From: Lichenicola sp965198575
Lineage (GTDB): Bacteria > Pseudomonadota > Alphaproteobacteria > Acetobacterales > Acetobacteraceae
DNA length: 64,000 nucleotides
Direction: 5' to 3'
Assembly (NCBI RefSeq): GCF_965198575.1
Contig: NZ_OZ240671.1
Location: 3,534,001 to 3,598,000, forward strand
Positions 18,097 to 27,678 of the stretch are shown piece by piece. Below the pieces are notes generated by a model. It was given only the letters and a program-made list of their open reading frames with translations, did no database searches and had not been told where the DNA came from. Each line of letters opens with the position of its first letter. Positions within the stretch are counted from its first letter, which is position 1. A program made the position numbers and the translations under genes.

Positions 18097-19578
18097 CTAG
18101 CGCGCCCGTCCTGCCGAGATCAGGCGCTGGACGAAGATGCGGAGGCGGCCGGAGAACACGTCCGATGCCTCGCCGGCGGCATTGCCGCGCGCCGCGGCCT
18201 GGCGTGCCATCGCACGCATCGCACGATCGACCGTCTGTTCCAGATCGGTCGCGAGCTCCGGTGCGCCGTCGAGGCAGGCGGCAAGATCGTTTTCATCCAG
18301 CTTGAAGGCCCTGGCGATCGTCGCGGCGCGGGCGGTGGCACGCTGGGCGCTGCCGGTGATGAGCGCCACCGCGCCGATCGTCTCACCGGGGCTCAGACGG
18401 TAGCGGGTGGTCGGCGCATCGACCGGGCCGGTGATCATGTCGATCACGCCAGCCGCGATCATGAACAAAGCTTCCGGCCGATCGCCCTCGCTGAACAGCA
18501 GGTCGCCGACCGCCAGTTCGATGGGATTGAAGCGACGCCCGAGCAGCGTCCGGTGCGTCTCGGTCATGGCACCGAACAGGGCGGAATGTGCCAGCAGGTC
18601 CTCGACACCCAGAGGCGTCACGACCGTCACCGGCGGGTCGGCGGCCTGGCCCGGGATCGCCAGACGCATGCCCGCGAAACGCAGGTGGCGATGCACCCGG
18701 GCCAGCATCTCCGACCGCACCTGACCGACGACATCGCTGCTGGCAGCGGCGAACTGCAGCGCGAACGTGGTGCCGTCGCCGGCCAGTGCGGTGCAGGTGA
18801 CACCGGGTTCGATGCCCGGGACGAACCGGTTGCCGGCATGCAGCGCCGCATCGAGCACGACGAGCGCATCTTCCGGCGGAATCCCGGGATCGAGCTTCAG
18901 TTCGAGCACCTCGCTGGTGGCGGCGAGCGGCGCGCTGCGGTTCAGCAGCCGGCCGCGCGCCACGACGCTGTTCGGCACGATCGCGACATCCTGTCCGACC
19001 TTGAGGTGGGTCGAGCGCCAGTTGATCTCGGTCACCCGTCCGGTGACGCCGTCGACGCTCAGCGTGTCGCCAGGTTTGTAGGGACGTTCGGCGCCAACCG
19101 CGATGCCCGAGAACAGGTCGCCGAGGGTGTTCTGCAAGGCGAGGCCGAGGACGATCGCGACCACGCCGGACGTGGCGAGCAATCCCCGCACGGGTAGCGC
19201 GAACACGAACGCGATCACCGCCAGCGCCACGGCGAGCTGGATCGCACCCGCGACCAGGTCGGTCAGGATGCGCGCCTCGCGTGACGGATTTCCCAGCGCC
19301 ATGGCGCCGCGCGCGAGCAGGACCGCAACCCGCGCGACGAGCAGCCACCAGCCGATCGCGAGGAGCTGCTCCAGGAGGCGCGTCGGTCCGAAGCGAGGGG
19401 CGAATTCGGGCGCGAGCGGTGATCCGAGCACCGGGGCGAGCAGCAGCGAGAGCAGGAGGAGTGCGACAGCCTGCCAGCCCAGCCGGGCCCAGAGCGGCGC
19501 CCGCGTTGTCGCCATTCCGAGTGGCACGCACGCTGCAAGCAGGAGCGCCGACAACCACAAGGCAGGGATCGTGCTCAT
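18097..19578 (-). CDS. MscS-type mechanosensitive channel with C-terminal cyclic-nucleotide-binding domain
   Basis: A 493-residue inner-membrane channel. ATG at 19578 starts the first hydrophobic helix (MSTIPALWLSALLLAACVPL). Four or five membrane segments precede the MscS pore and beta domain: VVAIVLGLALQNTLGDLFSG, then GDTLSVDGVTGRVTEINWRST and DVAIVPNSVVARGRLLNRS. Residues about 340-470 form a cNMP-binding domain (LFSEGDRPEALFMIAAG, LSPGETIGAVALITGSAQRA). The usual FGE glutamate of the phosphate-binding cassette is replaced (IGA), so nucleotide binding may be altered, but the Arg in QRATARA remains. Lies 16 bp downstream of the aquaporin gene in one operon, suggesting a joint osmotic response. 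Confidence 0.93.
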   Translation of the reverse strand: MSTIPALWLSALLLAACVPLGMATTRAPLWARLGWQAVALLLLSLLLAPVLGSPLAPEFAPRFGPTRLLEQLLAIGWWLLVARVAVLLARGAMALGNPSREARILTDLVAGAIQLAVALAVIAFVFALPVRGLLATSGVVAIVLGLALQNTLGDLFSGIAVGAERPYKPGDTLSVDGVTGRVTEINWRSTHLKVGQDVAIVPNSVVARGRLLNRSAPLAATSEVLELKLDPGIPPEDALVVLDAALHAGNRFVPGIEPGVTCTALAGDGTTFALQFAAASSDVVGQVRSEMLARVHRHLRFAGMRLAIPGQAADPPVTVVTPLGVEDLLAHSALFGAMTETHRTLLGRRFNPIELAVGDLLFSEGDRPEALFMIAAGVIDMITGPVDAPTTRYRLSPGETIGAVALITGSAQRATARAATIARAFKLDENDLAACLDGAPELATDLEQTVDRAMRAMARQAAARGNAAGEASDVFSGRLRIFVQRLISAGRAR

Positions 19579-19594
19579 GGCGTGCGATACGCCG

Positions 19595-20431
19595 TCACGA
19601 TCCGGATTGCTTCCGCATGGTGCCGCCGTGATGGCCGAAATGGAACAGCCGTGCCTGGAACGGACGATGCGGCCCGAGCACCTCGTAGCGGACGAACGCC
19701 ACCGCAAGGGCTGCGCCGATCAGCGGTCCGAGCCAGTACACCCACCAGTCCGACCACATCCAGCCGACCAGCTCTGGCCCGAACGATCGCGCCGGATTGG
19801 CGCTCGCACCGGAGACCGGACCTTCGCACCAGCTCAGGATTGCGAACAGCGGCGGGGTGACCAGCGGCGTGAAGGGCTGGCTCCGGCGGTTGCTGGCCGA
19901 GATGAAAATGAGCGCCACGAGGAGGAAGGTGCTGACCACCTCTCCGGCGATCGCGTAAAGCAGCGGCAGCTGCCGTGCCGGCACGGTCGCGCCCCAATGC
20001 AGGCTGGCGCCGGTCTGGCCCCAGGCAAGGAGGCACACCGCTCCCAGTGCGCCACCGAGCAGCTGCGCCGCCACGTAGCAGGAGGCATCGCGCCAGCGCA
20101 GTCGTCCCTCGAGCCAGAACGCGAAGGTCATGGCGGGATTGATGTGGCAATCGCTGACCCGCCCGAGCGGCGAGTAGGCCAGCGCGGCGCCGGTCGAGCC
20201 GAACAGCAAGCCGTTCAGGAACCGTCGCGTGCCGGGCGCCAGCGGCAGCGATGCGAACGGGCCGCCGGTGCCCCAGAGCGCGATGATGGTCGACAGCCCG
20301 AGTGCGACGAGAAGCAGCGTACCGACCAGCTCGGCCACGTAGAGGCTGGGGTGGAGGCGATGCGGTGGCTGCGGATCGCCGCTGAGCGGCCTGTCCGGAC
20401 GTGTCGTGACCTGCAAGGCGGCGGCGGTCAT
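19595..20431 (-). CDS. Aquaporin / MIP-family channel
   Basis: A 278-residue water or glycerol channel. Both NPA boxes are intact: HINPAMTF (residues 98-100) and SGASANPARSFGP (residues 212-214), with six hydrophobic helices around them. The residue pattern after the second NPA (ARSFGP) is the aquaporin type rather than the glycerol-facilitator GARD type, so water is the likelier substrate. It carries an N-terminal soluble extension of about 28 residues and a His/Arg-rich tail. The first gene of a two-gene operon with the MscS/cNMP channel. Confidence 0.9.
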   Translation of the reverse strand: MTAAALQVTTRPDRPLSGDPQPPHRLHPSLYVAELVGTLLLVALGLSTIIALWGTGGPFASLPLAPGTRRFLNGLLFGSTGAALAYSPLGRVSDCHINPAMTFAFWLEGRLRWRDASCYVAAQLLGGALGAVCLLAWGQTGASLHWGATVPARQLPLLYAIAGEVVSTFLLVALIFISASNRRSQPFTPLVTPPLFAILSWCEGPVSGASANPARSFGPELVGWMWSDWWVYWLGPLIGAALAVAFVRYEVLGPHRPFQARLFHFGHHGGTMRKQSGS

Positions 20432-20964
20432 GCGATCACGCAGCCTGCATCGGCGGTGCCGGATCGACAGGTGCGGCGATGTACGGTCCTGTCATGGGTT
20501 CGATCCTTTCAGAGCCGCGCATGATTTAATCAAGGAGCGTGCAATTGTGGAGGATGCAGAGGCGGCAACCCTGATCTGTCGCATACGGAAGAGCAGGCCA
20601 GATCCTGTAAGCATCGCTTCCGATGAAGTCGAGGGACATTCAGGGAAATCAGCCGCCCTGGTTCCGGCCTTTGCCGGGAAATGCTTTTGCAAAATGGGCT
20701 GTAATGGCCTGCGCTGCGAAGCACTACGATCGCATGTGGCTCGAAGCCCGGTGTCAGCACGATCGCCGACGTGCCCGGTCGGGCAGGAGGAGTGAAAATC
20801 AACGGTATTTCCTGCAGGATCCTGGTTCCTGCTTGACCGTTCCGGCTCAACGCACCAGGCGGCCGTGTCTGTCCGATCGTGCCGAATTTCCAAGCCTCGT
20901 GGCTGGAAAAAACGAACTTGCCAGCAGCTTCATCCCTCAGCAGCGGGAGTGGTGCGCCTTGACC
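20432..20964. other. Divergent intergenic region between aquaporin and reductase genes
   Basis: About 530 bp with no recognisable gene. It must hold the promoters of the aquaporin operon (left, minus strand) and of the second reductase (right, plus strand). The reductase frame is open far upstream to 20623, but that extension does not resemble the family. Confidence 0.4.
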
Positions 20965-21936
20965 ATGATGAAAGCGGCGGTGGTTCGAGAGGCGGGATCC
21001 CCTGAAGTCTTGAAGATCGAGAGCGTGCGGGTTCCTGTTCCGGTGAGCGGTGAAGTGCTGATCCGGGTCAGGGCGTTCGGGCTCAACCGTTCGGAGGTGT
21101 TCACGCGCCAGGGACTGAGCGCCGACGTGTCGTTCCCCCGCATACTCGGTATCGAGGCCGTCGGAACCGTCGCATCAGCGCCGGGCCAGGAATTCATCCA
21201 GGGAGAAACGGTTGCCACCGCCATGGGGGGCATGGGGCGTCGGTTCGACGGCAGTTACGCGGAATACACGCTGGTTTCTGCGTCCCAGGTACAGCCGATC
21301 CATGCCGACCTGCCCTGGGCCACGCTCGGCGCCTTGCCGCAGATGTTGCAGACGGTCTGGGGCGCTTTGTTCAAGGCGCTACGGCTGCAAGCGGGCGAGA
21401 GGCTGCTCATCCGTGGCGGCACGACCTCGATCGGGCTTGCGGCTGCGTCGATCGCCAGGAACCACGGCGCACTGGTCATGTCGACGACGCGCCAACCCGA
21501 GTGCCAGGGGCTGCTGCGGCGAAGCGGCGTCGACCAGGTATTCATCGATAGCGGCTGGATCGCGGAGCAGGTGCATGAGGTGTGTCCGGGGGGCGCCGAA
21601 AAGGTCCTGGAGTTGATCGGCGCGACGACGTTGCACGACAGCCTGCGCTGCGCGAAGGCGCGCGGCATCGTGTGCCTGACCGGGATGATGGAACACAGGA
21701 TGCTGCTGCCGGATTTCCGCCCGATGACCATCATCCCGACGGCTGTCTGTCTCACGACCTACGAGGGCACGTCGGGAGACTTCATGCGCATGCCGCTCGA
21801 TGAACTGACCGGGCAGGTTGCAGCAGGCGCGCTCGAGGTGCAGATCGGCCCGCTCTTCCATCTCGACGAAATTGTCGAAGCACATCGCTGCCTGGAAAAC
21901 GATCGAGACGGGGTCAAGATCGTTGTGCTGACATAG
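20965..21936 (+). CDS. Medium-chain (quinone oxidoreductase-like) NADPH dehydrogenase, paralogue 2
   Basis: A 323-residue MDR-family reductase closely related along its length to the one at 15599-16582: GEVLIRVRAFGLNRSEVFTR, ILGIEAVGTV, ERLLIRGGTTSIGLAAASIA, KVLELIGATTLHDSLRCAK. ATG ATG at 20965/20968 starts at the family N-terminus. No zinc ligands. A duplicated, diverged copy rather than a recent repeat. It stands just upstream of the amino-acid permease (43 bp) and could be co-transcribed with it. Physiological electron acceptor unknown. Confidence 0.88.
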   Translation: MMKAAVVREAGSPEVLKIESVRVPVPVSGEVLIRVRAFGLNRSEVFTRQGLSADVSFPRILGIEAVGTVASAPGQEFIQGETVATAMGGMGRRFDGSYAEYTLVSASQVQPIHADLPWATLGALPQMLQTVWGALFKALRLQAGERLLIRGGTTSIGLAAASIARNHGALVMSTTRQPECQGLLRRSGVDQVFIDSGWIAEQVHEVCPGGAEKVLELIGATTLHDSLRCAKARGIVCLTGMMEHRMLLPDFRPMTIIPTAVCLTTYEGTSGDFMRMPLDELTGQVAAGALEVQIGPLFHLDEIVEAHRCLENDRDGVKIVVLT

Positions 21937-21979
21937 ACCCCCGCGCGTCCGGATCGGTCACCTGCTATTCGGGATAGCC

Positions 21980-23350
21980 TTGGATCACATGCAACACGCT
22001 CCACGCGGACTGACGCGGCGCCATGTCGAGTTCCTGACCCTCGGCGGTACTATCGGTGGCGGCCTGTTCCTTGGCGTCGGGCAGGGGATCCGCGCGGCGG
22101 GTCCGGCGATGATACTGGCGTTCCTGGCTGCCGGATGCGCGGTCTTTGTGGTCGCGCGCTGCCTCGGCGAAACCGCTCTCGCGGTGGGCGGCCGGGCGAC
22201 GTTCGTGCGGACCACGCGGCTCAATCTCGGTCCCCGCGTGGCCTTCATCGGTGGCTGGAGCTACTGGGCCTGCACCGTGCTGACCTGCATGGCGGAACTC
22301 GTCGGGGCAGGCATTCTGCTCCGCGTCTGGTTGCCGGCATTGCCGCCATGGGTGGCAGCACTTCCGGCACTCGTCCTGCTGTCCGGCCTGAACCGCATGC
22401 GGGTCCGGGTGTTCGGCGAGATCGAGTTCTGGATGGCGATGCTCAAGGTCGTGGCCTGCGTGGCGATCGTCGTGCTCGGCCTGATGCTGGCCGCCGACCC
22501 GGCACGGCGGCCGGAGGTCGGGATCGACAAGCTCTGGGTGGATGGCGGCTTCCTGCCGAACGGCTGGCGCGGGCTGCTCCTGGCGCTGCCCGCTGCCGTG
22601 TTTGCATTCGGCGGCAGCGAACTGGTCGGGCTTGCATCCGCCGACGCCGAGCAGCCGGCTGCCCTGGCGTCACGCGTCGGCCGGGCGATCCTGATCCGCA
22701 CGACGGTCATCTATGTCGGCGTGACGACGGCGCTGCTCGTGGTGATGCCGTGGCGCACGGTTTCGGTCGCGAACAGCCCGTTCGTCGATTTCCTGGCGCG
22801 GGTCGGGCTGCCGGGATCCTCGACGGTGATGGCCGTGGTCGTTCTGTCGGCGATCCTGTCATCCGGCAATGCCTGCCTGTATGGAGCCACCAGGGTTCTG
22901 GCCTCGTTGGCCGAGGAAGGCTTGGCACCGCCACGCCTCGGCCTCAGGAACGACAATGGTGCGCCAGGCGCCGCCGTCACCGTTTCGTCCTGTCTCGTGG
23001 CAGTTGCGATCGGGCTGGAACTTCTCGTCCCGGGCCGGCTGTTCGTGAGCCTGCTGACGATGTCGGCGATCACCGGGCTGGCAAATTGGGCGATCTTCAC
23101 GATCACCCACCTGCGGTCGATCCGACACAGGCAGGGTCGGGCGAAAACGGATATTGCGTGGATATCGGGAAATGTCGCGGTGCTCGCGCTGATCGGTGTC
23201 ACCGTCGCCGTGGTCGCGACCGGCAGCGGTACCCGTCCGGCCGTTCTCGCCGTCGCCCTGCTGTTCGGCACGCTGACAGTGGCAGCCTTTCTCCTGATCC
23301 CGGCTAGATCGGCAGATCGGGAAAGATCGTCGGTGCCATGCGGTAGGTGA
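21980..23350 (+). CDS. APC-family amino-acid permease
   Basis: A 456-residue permease with about 12 hydrophobic segments. The N-terminal signature GGTIGGGLFLGVGQGIRAAGP (about residues 18-38) is that of the AAT subgroup (asparagine, aromatic, GABA permeases). Further family segments include AFGGSELVGLASADAEQP and SSGNACLYGATRVLASLAEEG. The start may be TTG at 21980 or ATG at 21989. Its 3' end overlaps the convergent LysR gene by 47 bp. Substrate not assignable from sequence. Confidence 0.9.
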   Translation: MDHMQHAPRGLTRRHVEFLTLGGTIGGGLFLGVGQGIRAAGPAMILAFLAAGCAVFVVARCLGETALAVGGRATFVRTTRLNLGPRVAFIGGWSYWACTVLTCMAELVGAGILLRVWLPALPPWVAALPALVLLSGLNRMRVRVFGEIEFWMAMLKVVACVAIVVLGLMLAADPARRPEVGIDKLWVDGGFLPNGWRGLLLALPAAVFAFGGSELVGLASADAEQPAALASRVGRAILIRTTVIYVGVTTALLVVMPWRTVSVANSPFVDFLARVGLPGSSTVMAVVVLSAILSSGNACLYGATRVLASLAEEGLAPPRLGLRNDNGAPGAAVTVSSCLVAVAIGLELLVPGRLFVSLLTMSAITGLANWAIFTITHLRSIRHRQGRAKTDIAWISGNVAVLALIGVTVAVVATGSGTRPAVLAVALLFGTLTVAAFLLIPARSADRERSSVPCGR

Positions 23351-24215
23351 AGTCCTTGAACAGACGGACCGGGTGCTGCAGGCGCCGGTTGCCGAGATGC
23401 AGCAGCGACAGATCGAATACCGGGAACCGCCAGTCCGGCATGATCTCGACAAGACGTCCGTCGCGCATCAGGTCCGGCTGCACGATCGGTGGCAGGTCGC
23501 CGACACCCTGGCCGGCCAGCACGCCGCTGATCACCCCGGAAAAGTCATTGATGCCGACATGCGGCAGAAACGAGATCGACTCCTGGTCCTGTCCGTTCAC
23601 GTGGCTGAACGCCCAGTGGTTCTCGGGCTGCCAGTGCGAGAAGGCCAGGATCCGGTGATCCAGAAGGTCCTGCGGCCTTCGTGGCGGCGGCCGGCTGGCG
23701 ATATAGGCCGGACTGGCGACGAGCTGGTGACGGTAGGTCAGGATGCGGCGCACGACGAGTGACGAATCCCGCATCGGGCCGACATGGAAGGCGAGGTCGA
23801 CGCCATCGGCGATGTGGTCGATCTTGCGCTCCGTGATCAGGATCTGCACCCGTACATCCGGGTAGGAGGCCTGGAACGCGCCGACCAGCGGTGTCAGCAG
23901 CGAGTCCGAGATGCTCGGGGGGGCCGAAAGCCGCAACGTTCCGGCGACACGCGACAGCTGGTTGGAGACATGCCCGTCCAGCGCCTCGGAGATCTCGGAG
24001 ATCCGGATGGCGTGCTCGAGCACGTCGCTCCCGACATCGGTCAGGCGGAGGGCCCGGGTGGAACGCTCGAGCAGCCTGGTGCCGAGCTGGTCCTCGAGGT
24101 CGGCAACCCGCCGGCTCACCGTCGAGACCGGCATCTTGAGGCGACGGGCCGCTTCCGAGAAGCTGCGCGCCTCGATGACCTTGGCGAAGACGATCAGGGC
24201 GTTGAGGTCGGGCAT
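23304..24215 (-). CDS. LysR-family transcriptional regulator (CrgA/AaeR-like)
   Basis: A 303-residue LysR regulator. Helix-turn-helix in residues 2-62 (FSEAARRLKMPVSTVSRRV, DLEDQLGTRLLERSTRALRLT). The effector domain has LRLSAPPSISDSLLTPLVGA and PDVRVQILITERKIDHIADG, the CrgA-type pattern of regulators that often control efflux or stress genes. ATG at 24215 (MPDLNAL) is preferred over 24233. It is convergent with and overlaps the permease gene; its target is not evident. Confidence 0.9.
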   Translation of the reverse strand: MPDLNALIVFAKVIEARSFSEAARRLKMPVSTVSRRVADLEDQLGTRLLERSTRALRLTDVGSDVLEHAIRISEISEALDGHVSNQLSRVAGTLRLSAPPSISDSLLTPLVGAFQASYPDVRVQILITERKIDHIADGVDLAFHVGPMRDSSLVVRRILTYRHQLVASPAYIASRPPPRRPQDLLDHRILAFSHWQPENHWAFSHVNGQDQESISFLPHVGINDFSGVISGVLAGQGVGDLPPIVQPDLMRDGRLVEIMPDWRFPVFDLSLLHLGNRRLQHPVRLFKDFTYRMAPTIFPDLPI

Positions 24216-24913
24216 CCTGGTCTTCCCTGTCACAGGACCGGATTATGCTGCGCAACCGGTGATGTTCCAAATTCCCGATGACGTTGCAGCGAACGACGCA
24301 AAACCGGTCCGGCCGCCCCTGGTTTTCGCCCCAGGCGTGTTGCAGCGCTCAGCCGCCCGCAACCGGACTGCCACGATCATCTCGTCGGGGCGGCGCGGGC
24401 GAGCTTGACGTCCGCCAGCAGCTGCTCCCGCTGCGCGTACAGCAACTCGATCGGGGTCCGATGCCTGCCCGCCTGCTGACGCGCGATACTGCCATCCGCC
24501 GCAATGGTCGGCGCTCAGCGGCGTGGCGAACTACAGGATCCCGCGATGCACCGGGTCGTGTCCGCTTCCCGAAGGTTCTTGCCCAAAGCGGACGCGCCGC
24601 TCCCGGCCATAGCTGCACGTCGCACCTCGCGTCAGGAAGTTTCGCTTGCGGACTCGTCAGGATGGATCGACTGCAGGTCCCGACGCGGTCCAGGTCGCTT
24701 CCATCTGGCGGTTCCAGTCCCGGCAGTTCTCATGTCTGCGGGACCACGTCGCACGGCCCCTCGAGGAGGGGGATCTGCTTATGTCGTGACGATGATGAAT
24801 GGTCTGCCGTTGCCGGCTGCCGGAGGCGCCCGTCAAGCCGGGCTCCAAGACGTCGCGGATCCGTTCCTGCAGCCTTGGCCACGTCATGGCCGAGCCACCG
24901 CCGACAGCGCCGC
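24216..24913. other. Gene-poor stretch
   Basis: About 700 bp without a supported gene. On the minus strand a frame ending near 24381 has IELLYAQREQLLADVKLARA, a coiled-coil-like segment without a clear start. It may be the tail of a decayed gene. Nothing else stands out. Confidence 0.35.
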
Positions 24914-25408
24914 CTAGGCCGCCGGGGAGCGGAGGTGATCCGGGTCCCGAAGCGCCGGCGTGCGCTGATCCTGTTCCTGTTCCTGTAGCCTGGCGAACGC
25001 CTTCAAGGCGGTCAGCTCTTCGCGAACGTCGGCGAGGATCTCGACGAGTGCCTCGTGATCCTGGGTAGCGCGCTGCTCGCTGCTTCGCGCCAGCAATGCG
25101 CTGCCGACCATCAAGGCGGGCAGCGCTACCAGCTGGATGCAGTTGCTGACGTAGAGCAGCGTGTTCTGCGCCTTCGGCACCAGCAGCGGCACGAGGGAGA
25201 AGATCGTAAAGGCATAGACGCACCAGATGCTGCCGAAGGCGATCGTCATCCGCAGTGCGATACTCTCGTTCGATCGGTAGATGACCGCGCGAGCCGAGTC
25301 ACGTAGCCGCTTGGCGGTTCGTGCATCGCGCTGTTCCTGAGCGGTCGCAAGATTGCCGGCCGGAGCAACGACGGGTTTCTCCGGCGGGGCCGCATCACGT
25401 GGTGTCAT
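24914..25408 (-). CDS. Small two-helix membrane protein of unknown function
   Basis: A 164-residue protein. A basic, charged N-terminal stretch (about residues 1-50) is followed by two membrane helices (IAFGSIWCVYAFTIFSLVPL, then YVSNCIQLVALPALMVGSAL). A helical C-terminal tail follows (ATQDHEALVEILADVREELT) and is probably cytoplasmic. The layout recalls the DUF1003 and low-affinity iron permease-like proteins, but no defining motif is present. No operon partner is obvious. Confidence 0.65.
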   Translation of the reverse strand: MTPRDAAPPEKPVVAPAGNLATAQEQRDARTAKRLRDSARAVIYRSNESIALRMTIAFGSIWCVYAFTIFSLVPLLVPKAQNTLLYVSNCIQLVALPALMVGSALLARSSEQRATQDHEALVEILADVREELTALKAFARLQEQEQDQRTPALRDPDHLRSPAA

Positions 25409-25764
25409 GCTCTATCTGCAACCTTCGGATCACCCTGGGCGCGCCTCTGGAAGGCGGTTCGGTCGCTTGCGCTGTGAACTGCCAAACCTGCTCCCCCCAC
25501 GCCATGATGCCCGGCTTCAGCCGAGCCGGCACGTGCGGCGCGCCGGCGGAGTTCCGGAACCGCACCAGCACCGCGTCGCTCCGCATGCGGGCAGCCATCC
25601 TCATGCCTGCGGGAGCGGCCCTGGCGACGAAACGGCCCTGTAGCAGCACGCCCTTCGCATACGGGCGACTTTTTAGAACGCGCGGCCGTGCCGCCGATAC
25701 GATGTGGCGGCGGCAGCGCTGCGTTCGCGTAGTATGTCTTCCAGGCTGTTTCTACTCGCATGGA
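25409..25764. other. Intergenic stretch with a doubtful small ORF
   Basis: An 84-codon minus-strand frame (25395-25649) overlaps the start of the membrane-protein gene by 14 bp and could be translated, but has no recognisable motif. I leave it uncalled. Confidence 0.3.
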
Positions 25765-27291
25765 TCAGGCGAGCCGTGCTGCGAGATGCTCGGCCACCGC
25801 GATGGTGGTGATGTTGGTCGCGGTCGACACCGCATCCGGGAAGATGGACGCGTCGATCACGCGCATTCCGAACGTGCCGCGCACGCGGCCCTGCAGGTCG
25901 ACGACGGCAGTCGGATCGCCCTCGACACCCATCGGCGCTGTCGAGACCGGATGATGGTAGGTATCCAGGGTCGCGTTGATGGCGGCCTGGATTTCCGCGT
26001 CGGAGCGTGCTTCCGGTCCGGGTGACAGCTCCGCGTGGATGAGCCCGGCCAAGGGCGCGGTCTGTCCGATCCGGCGGGCCAGCCTGACGCCCTCGAGCAG
26101 TCGGGCCCGATCGGTCGCGTCGGCCAGGAAGTTGAGGTCGATGCGCGGCGCAACTGCAGCGTCGCGGCTGGCCAGGGACAGCCGACCGATCGATCGTGGG
26201 CGGGTCAGGCCGGTCGCCAGGACGAAGCCGACGCCGGTCGGGCTGAGCTCGTGCGGGAACAGGTGGGTGGCGGAGATGTGCAGATCCTCGTCGCCATGTT
26301 CCGCCGTGCTGCTGTGGGTCCAGGCCACCGCGCCGACAACCGGAACCTGGGCGCCGATCCGGTCCGGACGCGCCGCATAGGCGTTGTAGTAGAAGGGATG
26401 ATCCTTCAGCCGTCGCCCGACCGGGAGGTCGGACACCACCGGGATCGACAGCGCCGCCAGATCCTCCGCCGGACCGACCCCCGAGCGCAGCAGGATCGCC
26501 GCACTGCCGTAGGCGCCGGCCGAGAGGATCACCTCCGACGCCCGGACCACGTCGCCGTCCAGCAGGCGGACGCCGACCGCCCGATCCGCGTCGAACAGCA
26601 CGCAATCCACCGTCGTATTTCCGCGGATCCGCAGGTTCGGCCGCGCACGCACCGTGTTGGTCAGGTAGGCCATGCCGGTGTTGATCCGCACGCCGTTCAC
26701 GATGTTCATCGGATACGGCCCGACGCCGTTCACCGCGTCGCCGTCGAAATCCTCGATCACCGCAAGCCCGTTCGCGGCGGCGGCCTGTACGAACGCCTGC
26801 TGCATTGGCGAAAGGTCGTCGTGGGTCAGCTGACGCAGCGGCAGCGGGCCGCCGTGGCTGTGCACGGATGTGTTGAGAGAGTCGCTGTCCTCGAGACGCT
26901 TCATCGCCGGCAGCAGCTCGTCGAACGACCAGCCCGGCAGGTTCCAGTTCAGCAGGTCCTGCGGCCGGGGGCGGATGGCGACGCCGGCATTGATCGCGGA
27001 AGATCCACCGAGCACCTTGCCCCGCACCGCCGCGATCGGGTGACCGACATAGCCCGGTTCGGTGAGATAGCCCCAATCCGCACCGGTGCTGGCGCCGACA
27101 GAATCGCTCGATGCGATCGATCGCGGATAGTTCCAGGCGGTGTAAGCCGGTCCGGCTTCCAGCAGCAGAACCTGACGTTCGGCGTGGGCACTCAACCGGT
27201 TTGCAAGCACCGCTCCCGCAGACCCGCCTCCGACGATCAAGGTGTCGATGACGGGATTGCCCGCTGAGTTGATGGCGACTGTATCGGGCAT
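25765..27291 (-). CDS. GMC-family FAD-dependent alcohol oxidoreductase
   Basis: A 508-residue glucose-methanol-choline oxidoreductase. The FAD-binding P-loop LIVGGGSAGAVLANRL lies at residues 18-33, followed by LLLEAGP. GMC signature 1 appears as VRGKVLGGSSAINAGVAIR, and signature 2 as GAYGSAAILLRSGVG. The C-terminal active site has the histidine in YHHPVSTAPMG and the terminal IFPDAVSTATNITTIAVAEH. Family members oxidise primary or secondary alcohols to aldehydes or ketones. With the aldehyde dehydrogenase upstream on the same strand it could form an alcohol-to-acid route, though 387 bp separate it from the preceding gene, so it may have its own promoter. Confidence 0.93.
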   Translation of the reverse strand: MPDTVAINSAGNPVIDTLIVGGGSAGAVLANRLSAHAERQVLLLEAGPAYTAWNYPRSIASSDSVGASTGADWGYLTEPGYVGHPIAAVRGKVLGGSSAINAGVAIRPRPQDLLNWNLPGWSFDELLPAMKRLEDSDSLNTSVHSHGGPLPLRQLTHDDLSPMQQAFVQAAAANGLAVIEDFDGDAVNGVGPYPMNIVNGVRINTGMAYLTNTVRARPNLRIRGNTTVDCVLFDADRAVGVRLLDGDVVRASEVILSAGAYGSAAILLRSGVGPAEDLAALSIPVVSDLPVGRRLKDHPFYYNAYAARPDRIGAQVPVVGAVAWTHSSTAEHGDEDLHISATHLFPHELSPTGVGFVLATGLTRPRSIGRLSLASRDAAVAPRIDLNFLADATDRARLLEGVRLARRIGQTAPLAGLIHAELSPGPEARSDAEIQAAINATLDTYHHPVSTAPMGVEGDPTAVVDLQGRVRGTFGMRVIDASIFPDAVSTATNITTIAVAEHLAARLA

Positions 27292-27678
27292 TGTTTCGTG
27301 TCCTGGTTCAGCGACCGTTCTGTCAGCCGTTCCTGCAAGCCTCGTGATGCCGAACAGCTAGCGCATGGATGCGAGCAGGTTTAGCCGGGCTTTCGAAAAG
27401 CTGCTTCCACAGCAGGGCACGACCGTCGTCGTGCACATCATTGACGGCTCTCGGCGACCAGCTGCTGCAGGTCCAGCGACGACGATCAGCACGAGGCCGC
27501 GGTCGAGGGTGAAGTGCGGGGTGCCGGGAAAAGCGCCAGCGGGGTCCCGCCTGAGATGACGGCTGTCGCCGGAAGGCCGACGCGACGCGAGGTCCAGCAC
27601 GAAGGTCGCCAGCAGCAGACGGATCGGCACGTCGCGATGGTGTGCCGGCGACATCATGGCGGTTGCCATCCCGCCGCG
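27292..27678. other. Intergenic stretch, no gene recognised
   Basis: Between the beta-helix protein and the GMC oxidoreductase. Frames on both strands are open, but none has family resemblance. It probably contains the promoter of the GMC gene. Confidence 0.35.

Noticed and set aside
24349..24618. Minus-strand frames around 24.4-24.6 kb including an IELLYAQREQLLADVKLARA segment
   Set aside because: Protein-like but short, with no start codon or family match; noted only as a possible decayed gene.
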